In this document: piece by piece, positions 1 through 9,085 of the stretch
How positions within the stretch are numbered: the first letter of the stretch is position 1
Layout: each line of letters begins with the position of its first letter
DNA from: Actinomycetes bacterium
Lineage (GTDB): Bacteria; Actinomycetota; Acidimicrobiia; Acidimicrobiales; Ilumatobacteraceae
DNA: 64,000 nt
Assembly (NCBI GenBank): GCA_025359865.1
Contig: JANYDH010000103.1
Span: 1-64,000, forward strand
Reading direction: 5' to 3'
Translations under genes and position numbers: made by a program
Notes under the pieces: model-generated
The model's database searches: none
Told to the model about the DNA's origin: nothing
What the model saw: only the letters and a program-made list of their open reading frames with translations

Positions 1-42
1 GCTAGGGCCCGGCAGGGCCAGTTCCGTGCATCAGGGCTGACC

Positions 43-450
43 TTTGGCGTTGGGTTGTTGCCAACAGGATGTCGCAAAATGCTGTTTGGTGGTGTGGCCG
101 GTGAGGTTGGCCGTCTGGTCGTGTTGTCGGCAACGGTGTCATGGTTGTTGCTGAACTCGTGGTTGTGCCGCACAAGTCGGCTCAACATCGGCAACTGACA
201 GCCCACCCGCCGGGCCTACCCGTTGTTGCGGTGCCGAGTCGCGTCGAGCTATCGGCGCTGGTGACATGAAACTCGACGCGATGCTGCCCGCACAGCCGTC
301 GTGGTCGCTGATCCAGACTTCCACCACGCCCGCCTGTCAAGCAAAACGTTCACGCTGCAGAGCGACCGCACGGCCGGCATCGGGATCGGGATCGGGTACG
401 CCAACCCCACCTACATTTTGCGACAACCTGCCAATGACAGCCAAACGCCA
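43..450. repeat. MITE-like dispersed repeat, copy 1 (complete ends)
   Basis: Non-coding unit of about 408 bp with terminal inverted repeats. The left end (43 onward) and the reverse complement of the right end (414-450) align without gaps over 37 positions with about nine mismatches, and share the inner core TGTCGCAAAATG. Inside are a hairpin made of TCGCGTCGA and TCGACGCGA arms (near 238-280) and a short GGGATC hexamer run (near 380-397). Two further copies occur in this window at 27437-27835 and, inverted, at 33789-34165. It encodes no recognisable transposase, so a MITE-like, non-autonomous element is the best description. A small minus-strand frame is open here, but no protein family is recognised. 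Confidence 0.75.
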
Positions 451-512
451 CGAGACTCGTCGTGTAACCCATTCGATCGACGCGAGGACGACCGACGTGG
501 AAGACTACGTCG

Positions 513-3500
513 ATGGCTAGTCACGTGCCGACGGACTCGCACCGATCGATGCCCGACTATCGCCTGTCAGACCGCTACCTCAGCGACACTGGGAGGGTGT
601 TCCTCAGCGGGTCTCAGGCCTTGGCTCGGCTCCCGTTCGAGCAACTCCGCGTTGACCGTCTGGCCGGTTGGAACACCGCCGCCTACGTCACCGGCTACCC
701 CGGAAGTCCGCTGGCGAACTACGACCGCGACATTCGGGCGGTTGCCGAACTCGCTGAGGCAACTGGCCATCGACTCGTGTTCCAACCTGGACTCAACGAA
801 GAGCTCGCTGCCACCGCGGTGATGGGATCGCAACTGAGCGTTACGCTCGACTCACGCCGCTACGAGGGCGTGATCGGGTTGTGGTACGGCAAAGGTCCTG
901 GGCTCGACCGGGCGAGCGATGCGATCCGGCATGCAGTGTTCGCCGGCACCAGCGCGCGAGGTGGCGCCGTCGCGCTCGTCGGCGACGACCCGAGCGCAAA
1001 GAGTTCGACGATTCCGTCGTCCAGCGATGCCACGCTCATCGATCTGCGAATCCCCATGCTCTACCCCGGCGATGTGCAGGAGGCGCTCGATCTCGGGCGC
1101 CATGCCATTGCCCTTTCGCGTGCCTGCGGGTTGTGGACATCGATCAAGGTAGTGGAAGCAGTAGCCGATGGAACCGGCACGGTCGAGTTGAGCCTCGACC
1201 GCGTCCGACCGGTGATCCCCACCATGCAAGTCGACGGTGCCACGTTCGTTCCGGTGCCCTCGGCACGGCTGCTCGCGCCGCACACAGTGACCATCGAGCA
1301 CGAGTTCCACCATGTGCGACTCGAGCTCGCCAGACGGTACGGCACCGACAACCACCTCAACACCATCGCGATACGGGGGCCGAGTGACTGGATCGGCATT
1401 GTCGCCGCGGGACACACGTATCGCGAGGTGCTCGAGGCGCTTCGGCTCCTGGGATTAGACACCGATGACGACCTCCGCGCCGCCGGTATCCGACTGCTGA
1501 AGCTGAACCTCCCCTTCCCTTTCGACCCCGGGCTGGTTCGAGAGTTCGCAGCAGGTCTCAGCGAGATCGTGGTGGTAGAAGAAAAGAACCCGAGGTTGGA
1601 GTTGCTCGTCAAAGATGCGCTCTACTCGCAGAACGAGCGGCCGATCGTGTGCGGCAAGTTCGCCCCTGACGCAAGTGAGTTGGTGCCGCACACCGGCACG
1701 CTGACGGCAGACCTGATCGCACCGCGACTGCGGTCACGAGTGGTGCAGCGGGTGGCGACCGAACGGCTGACTCCGGTTGCTGCCGACAGCGCAGCTTCCA
1801 TTCGTCAACTCATTCCGCTTTCGGTCAACCGTACGCCCTACTTCTGTTCGGGCTGCCCGCACAACACCTCAACGAAGGTACCCGACGGCGTACTCGTCGG
1901 TGGCGGCATCGGTTGCCATTCAATGGTGATGTTCATGGAGCCCGAGCAGGTCGGCGACATTGTGGGACTCACCGCAATGGGCAACGAGGGTGCCCAGTGG
2001 TTGGGTATTGCGCCGTTCGTCGACGACCACCATCTCATCCAGAACATCGGTGACGGCACGTTGTTCCACTCAGGCGTGTTGGCGGTTCGTGCCGCTATCG
2101 CGAACGGTGTGAACATCACCTACAAGGTGCTGTACAACGGAGCCGTCGCGATGACCGGCGGCCAGGATCCGTTCGGGCAACTCGACGTGTTGTCGCTCGT
2201 GAAGGTGTTCCTGGCCGAAGGTGTCAGCCGGATCATCATCACCACCGACGACGTCAACCGCTACCGTTCGGTCGCTCTGCCCGTTGGCGTACCGGTCTGG
2301 GACCGCGCTCGCCTCGTCGAAGCTCAACAGCAACTCGCCCTCACCATCGGCACCACGGTCTTGATCCACGATCAGCGCTGCGCCGCCGAACTGCGCCGCG
2401 ACCGCAAACGTGGCAAGGCAGTGGTTCCCAGCTTTCGCGTTGTGATCGACGAGCGGGTCTGCGAAGGCTGCGGCGACTGCGCCACGGTGAGCAACTGTCT
2501 CAGCGTGCAACCACACGACACGCCATTCGGTCGCAAGACCAGGATCGACCAGGCGTCATGCAATCTCGATGCAAGCTGTCTACAAGGCGATTGCCCGTCA
2601 TTTCTGACCGTCACGCCCCGACGCTCGACACGCCGATCGGCGGCGTCATCCGGACCCGTCGCATTGGTCGCACGCGACATCGAGCCCCCTGGCGTCGATC
2701 CGTACGTCGATCCGTTCATCGGACCGGTGCCGGACGACTTCACCATCCGACTCAGTGGCATCGGCGGCACCGGCGTGGTGACCATCAGCCAGATCATCGG
2801 CACTGCGGCGATGCTCGACGGCTACCGGGTTCGCGGACTCGACCAGACCGGCTTGTCACAAAAGGCCGGGCCGGTCGTGAGCGATGTACGGCTCTCGCGC
2901 AACGAGACTCGACCATCAAATCGGGCAACCGCCGGATCGGTCGACACGCTCATCGCGTTCGACATGCTGACGGCGGCCAGCGACGCCCACCTTGCGGGTA
3001 TCTCCTCAGACCGCACCGCGGTGGTTGCCAGCAGCGCGGAGACGCCGACCGGGTCGATGGTGATTCACCCCGACACGGTCTTCCCCGGCCATCAGGCCCA
3101 CCATCGGCTGGCGGCGAGCAGCAGATCGATGCGCACGGTCAACGCAGCGCAGGCCACAATCGCCGCGTTTGGTGATCCGGCCACTGCCAACATGTACTTG
3201 TTGGGTGTCGCTGTACAGCGCGGCTCGGTGCCCATCCACACCGACAGCATCGAACGCGCCATCGGGCTGAACGGTGTTGCCGTCGATATCAACGTCGCCG
3301 CGTTCCGTCTTGGGCGACACGCCGCGCTCGACCCTGCCAGCAGCGAAGACACCCGACCCGGTCCCCAGGTCGAGTTGCTCGATGAGCTCATCACCCGACT
3401 CGGTACGGACTTGACCGAGTACCAGAACGCCGCCTACGCGACGCGCTTCGTCGATGTGGTGCAGCGAACTCGAACCGCCAACTCCGCCCCCTTCACCCGT

Positions 3501-3977
3501 GCCGTGGCTGCGCACCTGCACAAGTTGATGGCGTACAAGGACGAGTACGAAGTGGCGCGATTGCTGCTATTGCCGTCTTCGCGAGCCGCAGCGGAATCGG
3601 TCGGCGGCCGAGACGCGCGAGTGCTGTGGAACCTGCACCCACCACTATTGCGGTCGCTCGGCCTCAACCACAAGATCCGGCTCGGACGATGGTCGACGCC
3701 GTTGTTGCACGGACTGCGCGCCGCACGAAAGGTGCGCGGCACACCGCTCGACGTGTTCGGCTACGCGTCGTTACGGCGGCTCGAACGCACGCTGATCGGC
3801 GACTACATCGCAGCAGTCGACACACTGCTCGATGGATGGGAACCGCAGCGCGAGAACGAGGCTGTGGCGATTGCATCGCTGCCCGATTCGGTGCGCGGTT
3901 ACGAAGGCGTCAAGGCCGCCCGCGCCGAGGCGTATCGCACCGAGTTGGCTGCTCGACTCGCGACCTACCAGGGATGA
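513..3977 (+). CDS. Fused indolepyruvate:ferredoxin oxidoreductase (IorA/IorB-type)
   Basis: Predicted cytosolic 2-oxoacid:ferredoxin oxidoreductase of 1154 residues, which oxidatively decarboxylates arylpyruvates to acyl-CoA with ferredoxin as acceptor. The pyrimidine-binding domain is at residues 30-230 (GYPGSPL). The TPP domain starts near CSGCPHNTS (about 445) and includes GDGTLFHSG and MTGGQDPFGQ. A ferredoxin-like cysteine cluster (CEGCGDC, then CLQGDC) lies at 649-695, the gamma domain starts at GIGGTGVV (about 750), and a C-terminal extension resembles DUF6537. Length and domain order match single-chain actinobacterial and proteobacterial family members. The start at 513 has no strong Shine-Dalgarno; a second ATG at 549 is possible. 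The stop overlaps the helicase start (ATGA). The exact substrate is inferred from the family. Confidence 0.9.
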   Translation: MASHVPTDSHRSMPDYRLSDRYLSDTGRVFLSGSQALARLPFEQLRVDRLAGWNTAAYVTGYPGSPLANYDRDIRAVAELAEATGHRLVFQPGLNEELAATAVMGSQLSVTLDSRRYEGVIGLWYGKGPGLDRASDAIRHAVFAGTSARGGAVALVGDDPSAKSSTIPSSSDATLIDLRIPMLYPGDVQEALDLGRHAIALSRACGLWTSIKVVEAVADGTGTVELSLDRVRPVIPTMQVDGATFVPVPSARLLAPHTVTIEHEFHHVRLELARRYGTDNHLNTIAIRGPSDWIGIVAAGHTYREVLEALRLLGLDTDDDLRAAGIRLLKLNLPFPFDPGLVREFAAGLSEIVVVEEKNPRLELLVKDALYSQNERPIVCGKFAPDASELVPHTGTLTADLIAPRLRSRVVQRVATERLTPVAADSAASIRQLIPLSVNRTPYFCSGCPHNTSTKVPDGVLVGGGIGCHSMVMFMEPEQVGDIVGLTAMGNEGAQWLGIAPFVDDHHLIQNIGDGTLFHSGVLAVRAAIANGVNITYKVLYNGAVAMTGGQDPFGQLDVLSLVKVFLAEGVSRIIITTDDVNRYRSVALPVGVPVWDRARLVEAQQQLALTIGTTVLIHDQRCAAELRRDRKRGKAVVPSFRVVIDERVCEGCGDCATVSNCLSVQPHDTPFGRKTRIDQASCNLDASCLQGDCPSFLTVTPRRSTRRSAASSGPVALVARDIEPPGVDPYVDPFIGPVPDDFTIRLSGIGGTGVVTISQIIGTAAMLDGYRVRGLDQTGLSQKAGPVVSDVRLSRNETRPSNRATAGSVDTLIAFDMLTAASDAHLAGISSDRTAVVASSAETPTGSMVIHPDTVFPGHQAHHRLAASSRSMRTVNAAQATIAAFGDPATANMYLLGVAVQRGSVPIHTDSIERAIGLNGVAVDINVAAFRLGRHAALDPASSEDTRPGPQVELLDELITRLGTDLTEYQNAAYATRFVDVVQRTRTANSAPFTRAVAAHLHKLMAYKDEYEVARLLLLPSSRAAAESVGGRDARVLWNLHPPLLRSLGLNHKIRLGRWSTPLLHGLRAARKVRGTPLDVFGYASLRRLERTLIGDYIAAVDTLLDGWEPQRENEAVAIASLPDSVRGYEGVKAARAEAYRTELAARLATYQG

Positions 3978-5221
3978 GCAGCATGTTCGAATCACGGCTG
4001 GAGGTGCCATGCTCGTTCGCCGAATTGGGCGTCAGCGCTGCGCTCGTCGAAGCACTCGGCCAGGCCGGTATCACCGAACCATTTCCCGTGCAGCAGATGA
4101 CCATTCCCGACGCGCTAGCGGGGCACGATGTGGCCGGCAAGGCCCCGACCGGTTCAGGCAAGACGCTCGCATTCGGGATACCGATCATCGAGCGGCTGCA
4201 GCGGTCGCTGCCACGTCGTCCACGGTCGTTGGTGCTCGCCCCCACGCGTGAACTCGCGAAGCAGATCTGCGACGCGTTGGTTCCTCTGGCGCGATCCCGG
4301 ACGCTACGTGTCCACGCCTTCTATGGGGGGGCACCGTTCGAGCCCCAGATCAGGGCGCTAGATCGTGGTGTCGACATTGCGGTGGCCTGCCCCGGACGCC
4401 TCCTCGATCTGATCGGCCAAGAGCTGATTTCGTTGGCCGATGTGGAGATCGTCGTGGTCGACGAGGCCGACCGGATGGCCGACATGGGCTTCTTGCCCGA
4501 CGTGCGCGCCCTACTCGACATGACCCGGCCCGACAAACAGACCTTGTTGTTCTCGGCAACGCTCGATGGCGACGTCGACGTACTGATGGCCGAGCACCAA
4601 CGCAATCCCGTCCGTCACGACGTGGCGACTCCGGACGACGGCCCGATTCGCCACCTCTTTTGGACAGTAGACGAGGCGCACCGGATGGTGCTGCTCGTCG
4701 ATCTGATCCGCCATGTTGGGCGGGCCCTGGTCTTCGCCCGCACCCGTTACGGGGCAGAACGCATCGGCGCCCGGTTGGAAGCAGCCGGGCTACTCACCGC
4801 AGCCCTCCACGGAGGCAACTCGCAACTGAAACGCGAGGCCGCCCTCGACGAGTTTCGGGCGGGACGTATCCAAACATTGGTGGCCACCGACGTCGCAGCC
4901 CGAGGCATTCACGTCGACGACGTGCCGTGCGTCGTGAATTACGAACTACCGACCGATGCAAAGGATTTTGTGCACCGTTCCGGCCGTACCGGACGCGCCG
5001 GAGCCGTTGGTACCGTCGTGTCGTTCGTTACTCGCGCGCAGCGAACGTTGGCCGAACGAATCATCAGCGAGGCTGGCATCGACGCCGAGATCGAGCAAGC
5101 CGACGTGTACCAGTTGGAGTCACCGGCCGAACGCCTGGCTGTCGACCGCGAGCTCATGGCCCTCACCGGTATCCGGCGCCCCGGCTCGGTGGGCGCAGTG
5201 TGTTACCAGGTCAAACGGTGA
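3974..5221 (+). CDS. DEAD-box ATP-dependent RNA helicase
   Basis: RNA helicase of 415 residues in the cytosol, unwinding structured RNA with ATP. Motifs appear in order: Q motif region FPVQQMTIP (about 35), motif I TGSGKT (about 58-63), PTRELA (about 90), DEAD (about 163), SAT (about 194), ARGIHV in place of the usual ARGIDV, and HRSGRTGR (about 335). There is no long C-terminal RNA-binding tail, so this is a minimal two-RecA-domain core. The ATG at 3974 overlaps the previous stop as ATGA, suggesting translational coupling; ATG 3983 is an alternative. The 3' end overlaps the convergent fucosidase gene by 11 bp. Which member (RhlE/CsdA-like) cannot be decided from motifs. Confidence 0.92.
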   Translation: MSSMFESRLEVPCSFAELGVSAALVEALGQAGITEPFPVQQMTIPDALAGHDVAGKAPTGSGKTLAFGIPIIERLQRSLPRRPRSLVLAPTRELAKQICDALVPLARSRTLRVHAFYGGAPFEPQIRALDRGVDIAVACPGRLLDLIGQELISLADVEIVVVDEADRMADMGFLPDVRALLDMTRPDKQTLLFSATLDGDVDVLMAEHQRNPVRHDVATPDDGPIRHLFWTVDEAHRMVLLVDLIRHVGRALVFARTRYGAERIGARLEAAGLLTAALHGGNSQLKREAALDEFRAGRIQTLVATDVAARGIHVDDVPCVVNYELPTDAKDFVHRSGRTGRAGAVGTVVSFVTRAQRTLAERIISEAGIDAEIEQADVYQLESPAERLAVDRELMALTGIRRPGSVGAVCYQVKR

Positions 5222-6482
5222 TCGCGAACACCGTGGCAGGGGACCCCGGTAGATGATCAGGGAGTTGGACGACCACATCCTCGCCACGAACGGCATGCGG
5301 CACGACACGATCATTGCCGAGCATCCGCACCTCAGCGCCGTCGGATGCCGCACCCGATGAAATGCCGACTCCGATGAGCCGCACTTCACGTTCGACGCTG
5401 CCCTGGATGATCGCGAATGTTGTCGCCCCGGCGGTGGTGTAACGCACCTCCTGCGCGGTGGCGGTGGTGCCGCTGTGCTGCACGGCCGGACGGGTTCCGT
5501 AGATCGCCGCACCATTGACCCGTAACCACCACCCGAGCGCAGTGAGCCTTGCCGCCTGGGCAAACGGAATCTGTCCATCAGCCGTCGGGCCGACGTTGAG
5601 TAACAGGTTTCCGCCGCGGGCGACGATGTCGACGAGCATCCAGATCAGTTCGTCCGTCCCCGGCATGGTCGCTTCGGTCTCCATCCGGTTGTAGCCGAAC
5701 GATCGTCCGATACCCCGGCAGACCTCCCACTTGCCCTTGCTCGCCTTGGTGGAATACTCCGGTGTCACGAAGTCGCTATGCAACGTGCCAGCCAACACCG
5801 CGCGCATGTCGAAACGGTCGTTCACGACACCGTCGGAGACCTTGGCGTAGTAACGCGCGAACGTGTCGTTGGGATTGAGCGGAGTCGGCCAGGCGATGTC
5901 GTTCCACAACACGCTGGGCTGATATCGGTCGATGAGTTCGTTAACGTGCGCCGTGACGTAGTCGCAGTACTCGACACTGACCGGAACGTTGCGCACCATG
6001 CTTGCGAAACCGTCGATCGGCGGTGGCGTGAACGTCCAGTCGAGGCCTCCCGAGTAGTACACGCCGAACCTCATCGCGTTGGCTCGTGTGGCTTGGGCCA
6101 ACTCGCCGATGTGATCTCGCTCGGACATCCATGGGCCGCGCACGAGTGGCGACGTAGCCGGGTTCGGCGTGGCGCTGGGCCACATCAAGAACCCGTCGTG
6201 ATGTTTGGTGACCGGCACGACGTACTTGGCGCCCGCTGCAGCAAACAGTCCGGCCCAGTGAGCCACCGACACGCCGGACGACCGACTGCGGAACTCGTCG
6301 ACGAAGTCGGCATACGTACCGTCGCCATATGTGGCCTGGTGGTGTGCTGCGGTGGCGCTGCCCGGAAGCGACCACGAGTTGAGGTACCACTCGGTATAGG
6401 GGCTCCACTTGAACACCTCGGCCCAATCGCCCGCAGCGAACAGTTCCCCCATGTCCTTGTCGACCGGTGCGAAGCATGGCAC
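5211..6482 (-). CDS. Alpha-L-fucosidase, GH29 family (5' end problematic)
   Basis: Glycoside hydrolase predicted to release alpha-L-fucose from glycans. Supporting motifs are VTKHHDGFLMWPS, the nucleophile-region motif SVLWNDIAWP, and NLLLNVGPTADG. The only standard start codon in frame is GTG at 6482, but the conserved family N-terminus (WYDDAKFGIFIHWGPYA) lies immediately upstream in the same frame (6533-6483). That open frame runs up to a TGA at 6602-6600 without any ATG, GTG, TTG or CTG. So either a rare start is used, a base has changed, or the gene is decaying. No signal peptide is visible. The gene is convergent with the helicase and its 5' region overlaps the divergent P-type ATPase gene. 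GH29 assignment is firm; activity is not. Confidence 0.82.
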   Translation of the reverse strand: MPCFAPVDKDMGELFAAGDWAEVFKWSPYTEWYLNSWSLPGSATAAHHQATYGDGTYADFVDEFRSRSSGVSVAHWAGLFAAAGAKYVVPVTKHHDGFLMWPSATPNPATSPLVRGPWMSERDHIGELAQATRANAMRFGVYYSGGLDWTFTPPPIDGFASMVRNVPVSVEYCDYVTAHVNELIDRYQPSVLWNDIAWPTPLNPNDTFARYYAKVSDGVVNDRFDMRAVLAGTLHSDFVTPEYSTKASKGKWEVCRGIGRSFGYNRMETEATMPGTDELIWMLVDIVARGGNLLLNVGPTADGQIPFAQAARLTALGWWLRVNGAAIYGTRPAVQHSGTTATAQEVRYTTAGATTFAIIQGSVEREVRLIGVGISSGAASDGAEVRMLGNDRVVPHAVRGEDVVVQLPDHLPGSPATVFAITV

Positions 6483-6583
6483 CGCGTACGGCCCCCAATG
6501 GATGAAGATGCCGAACTTGGCGTCGTCGTACCATTTGCAGCGGGAAACTTGACCACTGGCGCCTCGCCGGGCAAGCTCGCAAG

Positions 6584-9004
6584 ATGGCGGAACCGACCTT
6601 CATCGTCGAGAGCGAACAAATCGTCGATCCTCAACGGGGTCTCAGCATCGCCGAGGTTGCCGAACGAGTCGCTCGGGGCGAAACCAACGACGTGCCCGAT
6701 GCCCCGTCGCGCACCGTATCGGAGATCATTCGCGCCAACCTGTTCACCAGGTTCAACGCGCTCATCGGTTCGCTGTTTGCGGTCGTGATGGCGTGCGGCG
6801 CGTACAAAGATGGCCTGTTCGGCGGCGTCATCGTGGCCAACACCCTGATCGGTATCGTGCAGGAACTGAGGGCGAAACACACGCTCGATCAGCTCACGGT
6901 GGTGAACGCGCCCAAGGTGAGCGCTGTCCGTGATGGTGAGATCGTGCACCTTGCGGTCAACGGGCTGGTGCTCGACGACGTGATGGATCTGTTGCCCGGC
7001 CAACAGATCGTGGCGGATTCGGTGGTGTTGTCCGCATCGAACCTGGAGGTCGACGAGTCGCTCCTCACCGGCGAGTCCGATCCGCTGGTGAAGCACCCTG
7101 GCGACGAACTACTGGCGGGCAGCTTCGTCGTTGCTGGCAACGCGCGCGCCCGTGTCGACAAGGTGGGAGCCGACGCGTACGCCGCGAAGCTCGCCGAGGA
7201 AGCCCGCAAGTTCACCCTGGTACACAGCGAGCTTCGTGCCTCGATCGACCGGATCGTCACGCTCGTCACCTGGGTGCTCGTTCCCACCGGCATTGCGCTG
7301 TTCATCAGCCAGTTGCGATCCGAGACGAGCATCCGCGACGGCCTCGTGTCGGCGGTCGGCGGTGTGGTCGCGATGGTGCCAGAAGGATTGATCCTGCTCA
7401 CCAGCGTGGCCTTCACCGTCGGAGTGGTGCGTCTCGCCCGCCAGCGCACCCTGGTGCAAGAACTCCCAGCGATCGAGGTGCTCGCCAGAGTCGACGTGAT
7501 CTGTCTCGACAAGACAGGCACCATCACCTCCGGAGCGATGGACGTCAGCGAAGTGCAGCCCATCGGGGCCGGATCGGACGCCGCTCTGATCGAACTGGCG
7601 CTGGCAGCGATTGCGTGGAGCGATCCGAATCCGAATGCCACTCAAGTTGCGCTCCAACGCCGATTTGCCACTTCGCCGGGTTGGATCACGTCGGGCGCGG
7701 TGCCGTTCTCCTCAGCTCGCAAGTGGAGTGCCACCTCGTTCGACGGCCAGAGCACCTGGTACTTCGGCGCACCCGAAATGATGCTCGACCACGAGGCCTT
7801 CGAGCCGGTTGCCGAAGCGGTCGGCCTTGCCGCCGACAATGGCATGCGCGTTCTGCTGCTCGCTGTCAGCGAGCAGCACGTACAAGGCGATAGAGCCGTC
7901 GACGAACAACTCCCGGGTGACATCGCCGCAGTTGCCTTGGTACTTCTGGAGGATCAGGTGCGTCCCGATGCTGCCGAGACGCTGACCTACTTTGCCGCGC
8001 AGGGCGTGACGCTGAAGGTGATCTCCGGCGACAACCCCCGTACGGTCGGTGCTGTGGGTCGGCGCGTCGGGCTGTTGGGGGCCGACAGCATCGTCGATGC
8101 GAGATCGCTCCCGGAGGGGCAGGAAGAACTCGCCGATGCACTCGAGCGCACCACGGTGTTCGGTCGCGTGACCCCCCACCAGAAGCGCGCAATGGTGCGC
8201 GCGCTCCAGTCCCGGGGCCATGTGGTGGCGATGACCGGCGACGGAGTCAACGACGTGCTTGCGCTCAAGGACAGCGACTGCGGTATCGCCATGGCCAGCG
8301 GTAGCGAAGCCACGAGAGCGGTAGCCCAAATCGTGCTGTTGGACAGTTCGTTCGCCTCGCTCCCATCGGTGTTATCGGAGGGACGTCGCGTGATCAACAA
8401 CATCGAGCGCGTCGCCAGCTTGTTCTTGGTGAAGACCGTGTACGCGATGTTCTTCGCGCTCGCCACGGTGTTCAGCGGTTTCGTCTTTCCGTTCCTGCCG
8501 CGCCACCTCACGCTCGTCGGAACGTTCACCATCGGGGTCCCTGCGTTCTTCTTGGCGCTCGCCCCGAACGATGCACCTGTACGCGCTGGCTTTCTCGGTC
8601 GGGTGTTACGGATCGCCCTTCCGGGAGGGCTGCTGGCGTCTATCTCTACGTATGTGGCGTACACGATTGCCCGCCACACCGAGGGGCTGTCGCTCGAGCA
8701 GGAGCGCACCGTCGCCACCCTGGTTCTTGCCTCCTCGGCCGTACTGGTGCTGGCCAAGGTCGCTCGGCCATGGCGGGCTTGGAAGATCGCGCTCATCTCA
8801 TCCATGGCCGCGTTCGTCGGATTGTGTGTCATCTTCCCGCCGCTTCGTAACTACTTTGCTCTCGTCGATCCTCCTGCAAGAACGATGGTGATGGTGGGTG
8901 TTGTCGTTCTGATCACCGGGCTGCTTCTCCCGCTCGTGTGGCGCCTCGGCGACGCGGTAGTGGCGCGTGGCGAACAGTGGCAAGAATCGCGTCAGAACCG
9001 CTGA
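6584..9004 (+). CDS. P-type cation-transporting ATPase, CtpE-like
   Basis: Integral membrane ATPase of 806 residues. The phosphatase-like motif LLTGES (about 160-165), phosphorylation site DKTGT (about 309-313) and hinge GDGVND (about 552-557) are all present. The transmembrane-4 ion-site motif is VPEGL, as in calcium/magnesium-type pumps rather than CPx heavy-metal pumps. Hydrophobic segments occur near residues 60-100, 215-290 and in the C-terminal 200 residues. Overall sequence resembles mycobacterial CtpE, reported to move calcium, so Ca2+ uptake is the favoured role; the ion is inference. The gene starts inside the 5' region of the divergent fucosidase gene. No convincing Shine-Dalgarno is seen, so weak or leaderless initiation is possible. 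Confidence 0.9.
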   Translation: MAEPTFIVESEQIVDPQRGLSIAEVAERVARGETNDVPDAPSRTVSEIIRANLFTRFNALIGSLFAVVMACGAYKDGLFGGVIVANTLIGIVQELRAKHTLDQLTVVNAPKVSAVRDGEIVHLAVNGLVLDDVMDLLPGQQIVADSVVLSASNLEVDESLLTGESDPLVKHPGDELLAGSFVVAGNARARVDKVGADAYAAKLAEEARKFTLVHSELRASIDRIVTLVTWVLVPTGIALFISQLRSETSIRDGLVSAVGGVVAMVPEGLILLTSVAFTVGVVRLARQRTLVQELPAIEVLARVDVICLDKTGTITSGAMDVSEVQPIGAGSDAALIELALAAIAWSDPNPNATQVALQRRFATSPGWITSGAVPFSSARKWSATSFDGQSTWYFGAPEMMLDHEAFEPVAEAVGLAADNGMRVLLLAVSEQHVQGDRAVDEQLPGDIAAVALVLLEDQVRPDAAETLTYFAAQGVTLKVISGDNPRTVGAVGRRVGLLGADSIVDARSLPEGQEELADALERTTVFGRVTPHQKRAMVRALQSRGHVVAMTGDGVNDVLALKDSDCGIAMASGSEATRAVAQIVLLDSSFASLPSVLSEGRRVINNIERVASLFLVKTVYAMFFALATVFSGFVFPFLPRHLTLVGTFTIGVPAFFLALAPNDAPVRAGFLGRVLRIALPGGLLASISTYVAYTIARHTEGLSLEQERTVATLVLASSAVLVLAKVARPWRAWKIALISSMAAFVGLCVIFPPLRNYFALVDPPARTMVMVGVVVLITGLLLPLVWRLGDAVVARGEQWQESRQNR

Positions 9005-9085
9005 CACCTCTGCGGTGGCTGAGCATGGCAGGCTTGCCGTCGATAACAGAACGCGACGAAGCAACGTGACGGAGGAAACACAACG

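Noticed and set aside
139-327. Small minus-strand frame inside repeat copy 1 as a gene
   Set aside because: The corresponding frames in copies 2 and 3 differ in start and end and have no Shine-Dalgarno or known domain; kept only as an oddity of the repeat.
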